Both the position numbers and the translations under genes were made by a program. This document shows, one piece after another, positions 1 to 6,374 of a stretch of 64,000 bases of DNA (position 1 is its first letter; the number at the start of each line of letters is the position of its first letter). Source of the DNA: Enterococcus haemoperoxidus ATCC BAA-382 (GTDB taxonomy: Bacteria; Bacillota; Bacilli; Lactobacillales; Enterococcaceae). Below the pieces are notes generated by a model. It ran no database searches, had not been told where the DNA came from, and saw nothing but the letters and a program-made list of their open reading frames with translations. The stretch lies in the NCBI RefSeq assembly GCF_000407165.1, contig NZ_KE136479.1, positions 2,119,464 through 2,183,463 of the forward strand. Direction: 5' to 3'.

Positions 1-1
1 T

Positions 2-421
2 TATTCTCTGCCACTGTACAAGCTTGTTTATAACCGTTCAGTGATTACTTCTCATCAATGGGAATGGGATAGTTATAAAATCAAAGATCAAGTCGGCGAA
101 CGTCGTATGAAAGAGTATTTGTACAATACTCCGCCAATGATGCATATCGATAAAGCAGCTTGGGAGGAGCATAAACAAGATATTTCTGATAATGCTAAAA
201 TTTGGACTCCTTTCCAAAAAGCAGCTTTACAACATGAAATGACTGATTTTAAAGTGTTAACAGATAATCGTTTAGTTCAAAAAACTGAATTTGGTGATTC
301 TTTATCTGTGATTGCAAATTTCTCTGATACTGATTATGAAGCAGATGGTGTTAAAGTTGCCAGTCATACTGCTTTGATCATAAACGATGGGAAAGAAACT
401 GTTGTAAAAACAGAGGATTAA
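2..421 (+). CDS. C-terminal part of a glycoside hydrolase-like protein (cut by window start)
   Basis: The frame is open from base 2 to the stop at 419-421, so this is the last ~140 residues of a gene that starts outside the window. The visible tail begins SLPLYKLVYNRSVITSHQWEW and ends in a beta-rich stretch (KTEFGDSLSVIANFSD) that looks like the C-terminal beta-sandwich seen behind TIM-barrel glycosidases. A phrase like PLYxLVYxxSVxTxHxWEWD recalls large enterococcal glycosidases, but I cannot fix the family (GH101/GH129/DUF5696-like are possibilities). A GTG at 41 is only an internal codon. A bidirectional terminator follows 8 bases after the stop. Confidence 0.5.
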   Translation, partial: YSLPLYKLVYNRSVITSHQWEWDSYKIKDQVGERRMKEYLYNTPPMMHIDKAAWEEHKQDISDNAKIWTPFQKAALQHEMTDFKVLTDNRLVQKTEFGDSLSVIANFSDTDYEADGVKVASHTALIINDGKETVVKTED

Positions 422-428
422 CCATGAA

Positions 429-465
429 AAAGAAACGAAGCCGAAATAAATGGCTTCGTTTCTTT
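429..465. terminator. Bidirectional intrinsic terminator between convergent genes
   Basis: A 14-bp perfect stem (AAAGAAACGAAGCC / GGCTTCGTTTCTTT) with a 9-base loop lies between the stop codons of the convergent flanking genes. T-rich tracts lie on both sides, so it can serve both. Confidence 0.85.
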
Positions 466-466
466 T

Positions 467-1549
467 CTATTTTTTCAACTTAAACATCATCACAACAGGA
501 TTATGATCTGAATTTTTAAACTCAGCATCAATCACTTTTCCACTAACGTTCTCAACATTTTCTGAAATGATAAATCCATCAATCAACGCTACAAACGACT
601 CTCCTTTTTTATAAGGTTTATCCAAATTGCGAACTGATGGCACTGGTATTTTTCTTTCACTTAAAGCCGCAACTTTTAAATTCTCTGGTAATTCTTTTTT
701 AGGAAAAGGCTGCAGCCATGTGTATTCTTCTGTGGTATCATTTTTAAAAGTCTCAGTCGAAGAATCTAGCAGATCATGGTTAAAATCACCACCACAAACA
801 ACATAATTTCCTTTTTTATATTCATTTTCCATATGATCAAATAATTTATGGACTTGTTCTTTTTGGATTTTTTGGTCTTTGATGTAGGCAGATAAATGAA
901 CATTATACAGCATTAGATATTTGCCATTCTCAACAGGGATTTTTGATACAGTAAACGCACGGTCTAAATCAAAAAATTTATTAAAATTCGTTTCGATTGG
1001 TAAGCTATAGCGGGTACTTGCTTCAATGATATTATTGCTTAAGGTTAAAATACCTGATTTTGATTTTCCGATTGGATCTAGAATCGGATACATCAGAAAC
1101 GCTGAATCGTAATTCGATGCGAATACGCTAGAATAGTCCCTGAATTGCTGATTGAGTTGCGCTACTTCATCCACATTACGACTACGGGTCGCTTTTTCAT
1201 CAACCTCTTGAAATAAGGCAAAATCAGGACTGATTTTTTTAGTCGTATCGATCACGCCAGAAATATTTTCGATCACACTGTCTTTACTTACAGCTTTTGA
1301 TTGTTTGCCACCATCCATAAAGAATGTATAATCTGGTGTGTAAGAGCCATAGCCAATATTGAAGGTTGTGATTTTATATTCCTTATCAGTCGATGCTTGT
1401 TTTACTTTAGCTTTTTGATTGATTTCAATAGGCAAGTTGTCCGCGGTTCTAGAGTAACTAAAATAAACGTAGCCAACATAAGCTAGAATGATTGCGATAA
1501 AAATGGCGAGAATGCCTATATAGATCTTGATACTTTTTTTTAAGTTCAT
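467..1549 (-). CDS. Membrane-anchored endonuclease/exonuclease/phosphatase-family protein
   Basis: This 360-residue protein has one N-terminal membrane segment (about residues 8-30: IYIGILAIFIAIILAYVGYV), which places the rest outside the cell. The catalytic domain has the EEP-superfamily order: TFNIGYGSY (Asn), FALFQEVDE (metal-binding Glu), LYNVHLSAY (catalytic His region), VVCGGDFNHD (Asp/Asn) and the terminal SDHNPVVMMF (Asp-His). EEP members cleave phosphodiesters in DNA, phosphoinositides or sphingomyelin; the substrate cannot be told from sequence. It stands alone, convergent with the gene on its left across a shared terminator. The start at 1549 is the ATG immediately before the lysine-rich, hydrophobic N-terminus. 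Confidence 0.8.
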   Translation of the reverse strand: MNLKKSIKIYIGILAIFIAIILAYVGYVYFSYSRTADNLPIEINQKAKVKQASTDKEYKITTFNIGYGSYTPDYTFFMDGGKQSKAVSKDSVIENISGVIDTTKKISPDFALFQEVDEKATRSRNVDEVAQLNQQFRDYSSVFASNYDSAFLMYPILDPIGKSKSGILTLSNNIIEASTRYSLPIETNFNKFFDLDRAFTVSKIPVENGKYLMLYNVHLSAYIKDQKIQKEQVHKLFDHMENEYKKGNYVVCGGDFNHDLLDSSTETFKNDTTEEYTWLQPFPKKELPENLKVAALSERKIPVPSVRNLDKPYKKGESFVALIDGFIISENVENVSGKVIDAEFKNSDHNPVVMMFKLKK

Positions 1550-1564
1550 TATTTTCTCAACTTT

Positions 1565-1723
1565 CTACTGTGTACTTTCCATTCTACAGTAAGAACAAAC
1601 TAATTCATTTGAAGGCATTGGTGCTCCACAAAAATGACAGATTTTATTTCCTACTTTATTCGTTTTCTTTGGTGTTCGAATAACGGCTTCTTTTTCAACA
1701 ACTTTTGTTACTGCAGCAAGGTT
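1565..1723 (-). pseudogene. Remnant of a zinc-ribbon protein (C-terminal fragment, no start)
   Basis: Reading the minus strand from a TGA at 1724-1726, 52 codons stay open to a TAG at 1565-1567. They encode a lysine-rich linker (VEKEAVIRTPKKTNKVGNK) followed by a treble-clef-like ribbon ICHFCGAPMPSNELVCSYCR with two CxxC knuckles. There is no start codon before the ribbon except the internal ATG of PMPSN, and the upstream sequence is AT-rich with stops in all frames. I read it as the surviving 3' end of a small zinc-ribbon gene just upstream of the EEP gene. Confidence 0.6.
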
Positions 1724-1870
1724 TCATATTATACAACAAACCAGCTCTTTTGATCATAAATAGACTATTTTTTATAACTGCCATATTTTTATTTTCCCCC
1801 AACACAATTCCATTTTTTTAACGTAATATCCATTATAAGCATAAAATTGATTAGATTCAATATGGTATAA

Positions 1871-1917
1871 AAATAGCTTGAAAATCATTTTAGCTACATC
1901 TGATTTTCAAACTATTT
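1871..1917 (-). terminator. Intrinsic terminator of the DUF1697 gene
   Basis: The arms AAATAGCTTGAAAATCA and TGATTTTCAAACTATTT pair almost perfectly. On the minus strand the hairpin is followed by a T-rich tract, 55 bases after the DUF1697 stop codon. Confidence 0.75.
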
Positions 1918-1971
1918 GAGGATTTATATTGAACTAAGTTCTTCTCTTTCGGTATCCAGTATCCTTATTTA

Positions 1972-2517
1972 TTAATTTTTTTGTACTAGCTCGGCAAGCT
2001 TATTTACTGTATTCGCATTTCTAATCGTAATTCGACTATACATCTTGGTGCCAACGATTTTTGACCAACGGCTTTTAGAAAATGTTTTTATTGGTGCTGA
2101 CCAGAAAATAACTCGTTCATGATATGCTACTTTTTCATAGCCTGCTTTCGCTTCACCGACAGATGCAATCACTTCTTCTGTTGTCGTTGGCGGAATCACA
2201 AAAATGACATTGTGTTTCGATTTTTTATCCGCATTCCACCATTTTGGTATCTCTTCTAACGCTGTCAGTAAAGCCTTAGCAGAGATGATCGTCACTATGA
2301 TAGTGAGTTTAAACTCTTTTTCAATCAATTTTTCACACTCGTCAGTTAGTTGTAAAATATCTGTTACTTCACTAGAGAAAATAACATTTCCACTATTCAA
2401 ATACGTAACCACATTTTTAAATCCATGTTGCTCAAAGCGCTCTTTCAAAGTTGCCATGACCACTCGATTTTTTCCACCAACATTCACACCACGTAACAAG
2501 GCTATATAGGTTTCCAT
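1972..2517 (-). CDS. DUF1697 family protein
   Basis: The 181-residue product has the DUF1697 opening YIALLRGVNVGGKNRVVMATL, the LNSGNVIFSS segment around residue 43, and the C-terminal KTFSKSRWSKIVGTKMYSRITIRNANT stretch typical of this family. Full length matches the family (about 175-185 residues). The biochemical function is not established. It is a monocistronic gene with its own terminator, divergent from the DUF1801 gene at 2632; the 114-bp gap carries the promoters of both. Confidence 0.85.
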   Translation of the reverse strand: METYIALLRGVNVGGKNRVVMATLKERFEQHGFKNVVTYLNSGNVIFSSEVTDILQLTDECEKLIEKEFKLTIIVTIISAKALLTALEEIPKWWNADKKSKHNVIFVIPPTTTEEVIASVGEAKAGYEKVAYHERVIFWSAPIKTFSKSRWSKIVGTKMYSRITIRNANTVNKLAELVQKN

Positions 2518-2631
2518 TAGTATATCCCTCCTACCTAATAAATCATTCTTGTTAAAGTAAATATTTTCTTCAAGATCACTCTTATATTATAATAAAGAAA
2601 ACAATAACTAGAAAGAAAAGAGGACACAGCG

Positions 2632-3003
2632 ATGAAAGATATCAATGAATTTTTTTCAACTATCAGCGAACCCGAACATCGTAAACGCGCAGAAGAGTTG
2701 TTTGATTGGACGATGAAATCATATCCCCAATTCAACGTTGTCATAAAATGGAACCAACCTATGTTTACTGACCATGGAACATTCATTATTGCATACAGCT
2801 CGTCTAAAAAACATCTTTCAATTGCGCCAGAAACTGTCGCGATTTCAGCATTCAAAGAGGCTATTGAAAAATCTGGTTATCAACATACTGATAATATCAT
2901 TAAAATCACTTGGGATCAGCCGATCGACTTTTCATTATTGAAAAAAATCATTGATTATAACATTCAAGAAAAAATTGATTATACAAAATTTTGGAGAGAA
3001 TAG
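2632..3003 (+). CDS. DUF1801 family protein (YdhG-like)
   Basis: A 123-residue soluble protein of the DUF1801/YdhG fold. The family core is visible as RKRAEELFDWTMKSYPQFNVVIKWNQPMF, then TFIIAYSSSKKHLSIAPE and ITWDQPIDFSLLKKIIDYNIQEK. Some relatives, such as Bacillus Fra/YdhG, are described as frataxin-like iron chaperones; nothing in this sequence proves that role here. The ATG at 2632 follows an AGAGGACACAGCG ribosome binding site. A TATTATAAT-type -10 lies about 30 bases upstream in the divergent intergenic region. Confidence 0.8.
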   Translation: MKDINEFFSTISEPEHRKRAEELFDWTMKSYPQFNVVIKWNQPMFTDHGTFIIAYSSSKKHLSIAPETVAISAFKEAIEKSGYQHTDNIIKITWDQPIDFSLLKKIIDYNIQEKIDYTKFWRE

Positions 3004-3140
3004 ATTATATATTGGACACCTTATTCAAAAAAGTTTCATCGATAAGAAATTATTGAAGTAGTAAAACTGATTTAAATCTATTATTATTTAGACATAGAGA
3101 GTTACTTAATTATCTTCCCCAAAGATAAAATAAGAATCAA

Positions 3141-3261
3141 GAGCGTGGGACAAAACTAAAAAACAGTTTTGTTTCGCGCTCTAAATCCGAATAAACGGCG
3201 AGAAAAAAGCAGATCCTTCGGAAATAAGCTGAACGCTTTTGTCTCGGCCTATTTTTATCGG
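3141..3261. repeat. Composite hairpin element downstream of the DUF1801 gene
   Basis: Two consecutive long hairpins. The first (3141-3181) pairs GAGCGTGGGACAAAACT with AGTTTTGTTTCGCGCTC. The second (3187-3261) pairs CCGAATAAACGGCGAGA with TCTCGGCCTATTTTTATCGG through an imperfect extended stem. The element looks like the dispersed palindromic units common in enterococcal intergenic regions and could also end transcription of the DUF1801 gene. No other copy was found in this window. Confidence 0.55.
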
Positions 3262-3487
3262 TATTTTATTAGACTTCTTAATCTTACAATGATAAATGGA
3301 TTTCAGATTGCGCGTTAGCCTATATTCTTCTTTTTTCCTTACCGAACAAAAGGTTAAGAATTTCTATAGCAAAAAAAGGCTGATACTTATAACACCAGAC
3401 CTACTTTTTACTCATTGCGTTTAAATTTTACTATTTTAAAAAACTTATTGACGAAACTCCTACCTTTAAGTTAAGATAATATTACAA

Positions 3488-3720
3488 AATTAAATAAAAA
3501 AAGGCGCTCTGCAGGAGGACCGCAAATCATCCCGCAGAGCCCTGTATTATCAGCACAAACTAATAATACAAGTTGCCTCCGTCAATAGTTCATTGACTAT
3601 TCTCATTGTACTAAAAGTAAGAAAAGATTGCTAGTCATTTTTACGATTTCAATGAATTAGTTCATGCATATTTAGCGAACGCTTCATGGTATTAGTTGCT
3701 GACTAATATCATTTTTTTTG
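3488..3720. ncRNA. Structured RNA element, tandem copy 1
   Basis: Not protein coding. In order: a minus-strand terminator hairpin (CTCTGCAGGA / TCCCGCAGAG, 3507-3539) followed on the minus strand by seven T; a second stem TGTATTAT / ATAATACA (3543-3570) around a CAGCACAAACTA loop; the motif AAGTTGCC; a third stem GTCAAT / ATTGAC (3581-3597); about 85 AT-rich bases; and a plus-strand terminator GGTATTAGT / ACTAATATC with eight T (3688-3719). Copy 2 lies 265-267 bases downstream with compensatory changes in the stems. A possible plus-strand promoter is TTGACG at 3448 with TAAGAT at 3472. The minus strand has a conserved TACAAT box near 3608. No toxin-like ORF was found. Confidence 0.6.
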
Positions 3721-3754
3721 GTTTTGAATTTATTTTCAGATAATTAGAGCGAAA

Positions 3755-3990
3755 AACAAAATAAACAGGCACTCTGTAAGAAGACCGCAAATCCTCTTAC
3801 AGAGCCCTGTATCGTCAGCACAAACTGACAATACAAGTTGCCCAGGTCAATGCGCATTGACTCATTCATTTTACCTAAAATTTGTAAGAAATACTAGCTT
3901 TTTTTTACAAGTTTTATTATTTGGAGAGTTAATGATGTCTTATTGAGCTTTTGCACGGTATTGGTTGGTGATCAATACCGTATTTTTTTC
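3755..3990. ncRNA. Structured RNA element, tandem copy 2
   Basis: This second copy has the same order of parts as copy 1: stem CTCTGTAAGA / TCTTACAGAG (3772-3804, perfect) enclosing the conserved AGACCGCAAATCC loop, stem TGTATCGTCAG / CTGACAATACA (3808-3835), AAGTTGCCC, and the perfect 16-bp palindrome GTCAATGCGCATTGAC (3846-3861). It ends in a terminator ACGGTATTG / CAATACCGT with seven T (3955-3989). Stem bases differ from copy 1 while pairing is mostly kept, which argues for selection on RNA structure. A mini-frame MMSY (ATG at 3931) follows a GGAGAG but is unlikely to matter. Confidence 0.6.
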
Positions 3991-4006
3991 GCTCTTTTTA
4001 TAAATA

Positions 4007-4066
4007 GTAAACACCAAGTTCTCCTTTTTTCTTAACCCTTTTCTATATTCATCTCTTGGTGTTTAC
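4007..4066. repeat. 12-bp inverted repeat
   Basis: GTAAACACCAAG (4007-4018) and CTTGGTGTTTAC (4055-4066) are perfect inverted copies around a 36-base T-rich spacer, just after structured RNA copy 2. A degenerate piece of the RNA element (AAGTTGCCGAGTCAATGCG, 4119-4138) lies a little further on, suggesting an eroded third copy. Confidence 0.6.
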
Positions 4067-4317
4067 GAGCTGATGTTACTGAAATTATTTGCCACCGTGC
4101 TTTTCTATTTAGTTTAAAAAAGTTGCCGAGTCAATGCGTACAACAACAAATGATAAAAAAATAAACATGCAAACAAATAATTTCCTAGATCTACAAAACT
4201 AAGTAGCTAAAAGTAATAAATAATTCCCAGTGCACCAGTGATAGTTAGATTCTGTCTGGCGGAAGACAGACTCTAGCTTTAAAATAAAAAATAGTGGTTT
4301 TGCAGAGCCAACTATTT

Positions 4318-4402
4318 CAAACAGTTGTTTAACTATGATGCTATTCCTTTTTAGTAAACTACCAACCAACCATTTTACCAATATAGATTAAACAACTGTT
4401 TG
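4318..4402. repeat. 15-bp inverted repeat with flanking T-run
   Basis: CAAACAGTTGTTTAA (4318-4332) and TTAAACAACTGTTTG (4388-4402) are perfect inverted copies 55 bases apart, followed by TTTTTTA. It could be a long-looped terminator or the ends of a tiny mobile relic. The minus-strand frame over it (4199-4381) has no codon-like character and I do not call it a gene. The rest of 4067-4549 shows nothing else recognisable. Confidence 0.5.
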
Positions 4403-4549
4403 TTTTTTATGTGAAGATTTCCAGAAAAGACTATTAAGGAAAAACTTCTATTTATCACTAAGAACACATGCATAAAAAAGTACTTACTCTTTCTTCTATT
4501 CTACAAATTTTGCTTAACGATTTACTTTTTTTCAAAAGAAGTTTTCCCT

Positions 4550-5128
4550 CTATAAATCCTCGATAAAGTGCTCTGGATACTTATCCCAATACTCCATATA
4601 AACTCTGTCTTGATTCTCATCAAAATTTAGTTGATACATTCTAAAGGTCACTTTAATATCTTTAGGTTGCCATTGTTCCTTATACGAATAGTTGTAACTC
4701 ATCCCATTTTTTTGCATGACTTTGCCACTTCCAATATTATCTATATCATGCGTAGCTGTAATAAAAGCCCAGCCTTGTATTTTTAAAAAATCGATAACTG
4801 CCTCACTTGCTTCTGTCACTATACCTTTGCCCCAATGCTCTTTTTGAAGGCCATAGCCGAAATCATGACTCTCACTGCCACTTGCTGCGATATACCCGAT
4901 TAGATGGTTGTTCTCTTTAAGACAGATTACAAAATAATAACCATCATTTTCTTTGTAGTACGGTTTGATATGTTCTTTATAGAATTTTTTTGTATCATTT
5001 ATGTCTTTCATGGGATACCAAGGAAGATATTTATTAACCTCTTTATCAGATAATAGTGTGTTCAACGCATTTAGATCTGTTTCTGTTGATTCGATTTCTC
5101 GAATAATCAATCTTTTCGTTTCTATCAT
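4550..5128 (-). CDS. GNAT-family N-acetyltransferase (RimJ/RimL-like)
   Basis: A 192-residue protein with the RimJ/RimL acetyltransferase layout. It opens with the beta-strand MIETKRLIIREI, carries YYFVICLKENNHLIGYIA around residues 84-100, has the acetyl-CoA pyrophosphate loop in LQKEHWGKGIVTEA (RxxGxG/A type, with Lys replacing the usual Arg) and ends with KVMQKNGMSYNY. The substrate, an N-terminal amine or a small molecule, cannot be inferred. The ATG at 5128 follows AGGAG. The gene is monocistronic with the XRE gene upstream on the same strand, 160 bases away. Confidence 0.85.
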   Translation of the reverse strand: MIETKRLIIREIESTETDLNALNTLLSDKEVNKYLPWYPMKDINDTKKFYKEHIKPYYKENDGYYFVICLKENNHLIGYIAASGSESHDFGYGLQKEHWGKGIVTEASEAVIDFLKIQGWAFITATHDIDNIGSGKVMQKNGMSYNYSYKEQWQPKDIKVTFRMYQLNFDENQDRVYMEYWDKYPEHFIEDL

Positions 5129-5288
5129 TAAGATTCTCCTGAGTCTAAAACTTTTTTGTTCAACTATCTGGAAATAAAAAACAGAGTATCTCGCATAATA
5201 AAAGCTAATGCTTCAATTATGTTATCCTTGATCCGATTCAACTTTATTCTTTTGATACCATTTTACGAGAACACACTATTATAATCAA

Positions 5289-5525
5289 TTATTTTTTATG
5301 GTTATTATCGTCTAGCTTATCAAAAGTAACAAGTTGCTCAATCGTAGTCCCCAGCACTTCTGAAATAGCATACATTAATAACAAAGAAGGATTGTGCTTA
5401 TTTTTTTCTAAATTAATAATCGTCTGTCTTACAACGCCTACTTTATTTGCGAGCTCATCTTGAGACATTTTAAGATCTGTTCGATAAGTGTGTATATGAA
5501 CATCGAGGATTTTACTTCTTACCAT
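5289..5525 (-). CDS. Small XRE-family HTH transcriptional regulator
   Basis: The 78-residue protein is a single Cro/C1-type helix-turn-helix: TDLKMSQDELANKVGVVRQTIINLEKNKHNPSLLLMYAISEVLG (residues ~17-60). The recognition helix lies around VVRQTIINLE. The YazB/YozG-like size, with no effector domain, suggests it only binds DNA. A good AAAGGAG precedes the ATG at 5525. It may control its neighbour GNAT or itself; no operator was identified. Confidence 0.85.
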   Translation of the reverse strand: MVRSKILDVHIHTYRTDLKMSQDELANKVGVVRQTIINLEKNKHNPSLLLMYAISEVLGTTIEQLVTFDKLDDNNHKK

Positions 5526-5747
5526 TCCAAACTCCTTTCTGATTGATTTTGATAATTCTTAAAACAAATTAATTTGTCTTAGAACTATTCTAAAACTTTT
5601 TTATTTAATAAACTCATATTTCCAACCATTAACCAAAAAATACTTAACTTAATGTTACCACATAAGATAAAAGTAGGAAATACTATAGAGGTGCTAAATA
5701 ACCTTTTTCGTTAAAAAAACAAAATTGCAGAACATACCCTATTTCAT

Positions 5748-5778
5748 TTGACCTAGAGTTAACTCTAAGTGTTAAAAT
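5748..5778 (+). promoter_or_regulatory. MerR-type promoter/operator with 19-bp spacer
   Basis: TTGACC (5748-5753) and TAAAAT (5773-5778) are separated by 19 bp, the overlong spacing typical of MerR-controlled promoters. The spacer contains the palindrome AGAGTTAACTCT, the half-sites usual for aldehyde/thiol-responsive MerR proteins (AdhR/NmlR type). It sits 31 bases upstream of the merR-like start, indicating autoregulation. Confidence 0.75.
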
Positions 5779-5809
5779 GAAAAAAGTAATAACACGGGAG
5801 GAAACCAAA

Positions 5810-6172
5810 ATGGGCTACAAAATAAATGAATTCTCAAAAATGACTGGCCTTACGCCATATACTCTACGTTTTTATGAAAAAGAAGGATTGCTTACGGTGA
5901 AAAGAGATCAAAATAATATTCGGATTTATGATGATCGCAATAAAGAGTGGATCGATTTTTTTATGCATTTAAAAAAAACAGGGATGACGATTGACGATTT
6001 AAAACAATATCTTATTTGGTGGTATGAAGGTGATGAAACAAATCAGGATCGATTAGATTTATTGAAAAAGCAAAAAGAGAACGCTCTAAACGAAATGAAA
6101 CAAATTCAAGAGGGAATTGACATGCTTGATTATAAAATCGATGTTTATACAAAAAGAGTTCTAGGAAACTAA
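5810..6172 (+). CDS. MerR-family transcriptional regulator
   Basis: A 120-residue MerR protein. The winged helix is at the N-terminus (YKINEFSKMTGLTPYTLRFYEKEGLL, then IRIYDDRNKEWIDFFMHLKKTGMTI), followed by a dimerisation coiled coil (residues ~75-110). There are no cysteines for metal or thiol sensing, so the inducer is not obvious; similar proteins respond to aldehydes or are simply autoregulated. I choose ATG 5810 over the upstream in-frame ATG at 5777, because 5777 lies inside the -10 box and GGGAGG stands 8 bases before 5810. No target gene is adjacent, so it probably regulates itself and something elsewhere. Confidence 0.85.
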   Translation: MGYKINEFSKMTGLTPYTLRFYEKEGLLTVKRDQNNIRIYDDRNKEWIDFFMHLKKTGMTIDDLKQYLIWWYEGDETNQDRLDLLKKQKENALNEMKQIQEGIDMLDYKIDVYTKRVLGN

Positions 6173-6173
6173 A

Positions 6174-6214
6174 AAAGCAAATCAAAACTAACAGATAGTT
6201 TTGATTTGCTTTTT
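6174..6214 (+). terminator. Intrinsic terminator of the merR-like gene
   Basis: The arms AAAGCAAATCAAAACTA and TAGTTTTGATTTGCTTT form a perfect 17-bp stem ending in T5, directly after the stop codon. Confidence 0.9.
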
Positions 6215-6243
6215 AAATTTGTTTTCAGGCGCTATTCCTCAAA

Positions 6244-6372
6244 CTACTTATTATAAATTTTCGGACCTTTACGCATGTTTCTGCGGTCATTTTTAGGCTT
6301 CTCCATTTTTTCAGATCTGCCTCCACCTTGTTTCTTCTTGATTAACTCTAACATTTTTTTCTTTGTATCCAT
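6244..6372 (-). CDS. Small basic conserved protein (42 residues)
   Basis: This short gene encodes a lysine/arginine-rich peptide starting MDTKKKMLELIKKKQGGG and ending RRNMRKGPKIYNK. I recall similar short proteins ending in NMRKGPKIYNK in other lactic acid bacteria, but no function is known to me. The ATG is 2 bases after the rlmCD stop codon, and its ribosome binding site (AAGGACGGTG) lies inside the last codons of rlmCD. Translation is therefore coupled to the methyltransferase. The charge suggests an RNA or ribosome partner (inference). Confidence 0.7.
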   Translation of the reverse strand: MDTKKKMLELIKKKQGGGRSEKMEKPKNDRRNMRKGPKIYNK

Positions 6373-6374
6373 AT

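Noticed and set aside
2535-2855. 106-codon minus-strand ORF opposite the DUF1801 gene
   Set aside because: Antisense shadow of a recognised gene and its promoter region.
3505-3570. Conserved minus-strand reading VxxVCADxTGLCxxICG in both RNA copies
   Set aside because: The amino-acid conservation follows from paired RNA stems; there is no start codon or ribosome binding site in copy 1 and the frame has no protein-like ending.
3448-3720. Fst/holin-like type I toxin gene inside the structured RNA element
   Set aside because: No ATG-initiated hydrophobic peptide exists on either strand; only stop-rich short frames were found, so the toxin part is not claimed.
4199-4381. 60-codon minus-strand ORF
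   Set aside because: No ribosome binding site, overlaps one arm of an inverted repeat, and composition is not protein-like.
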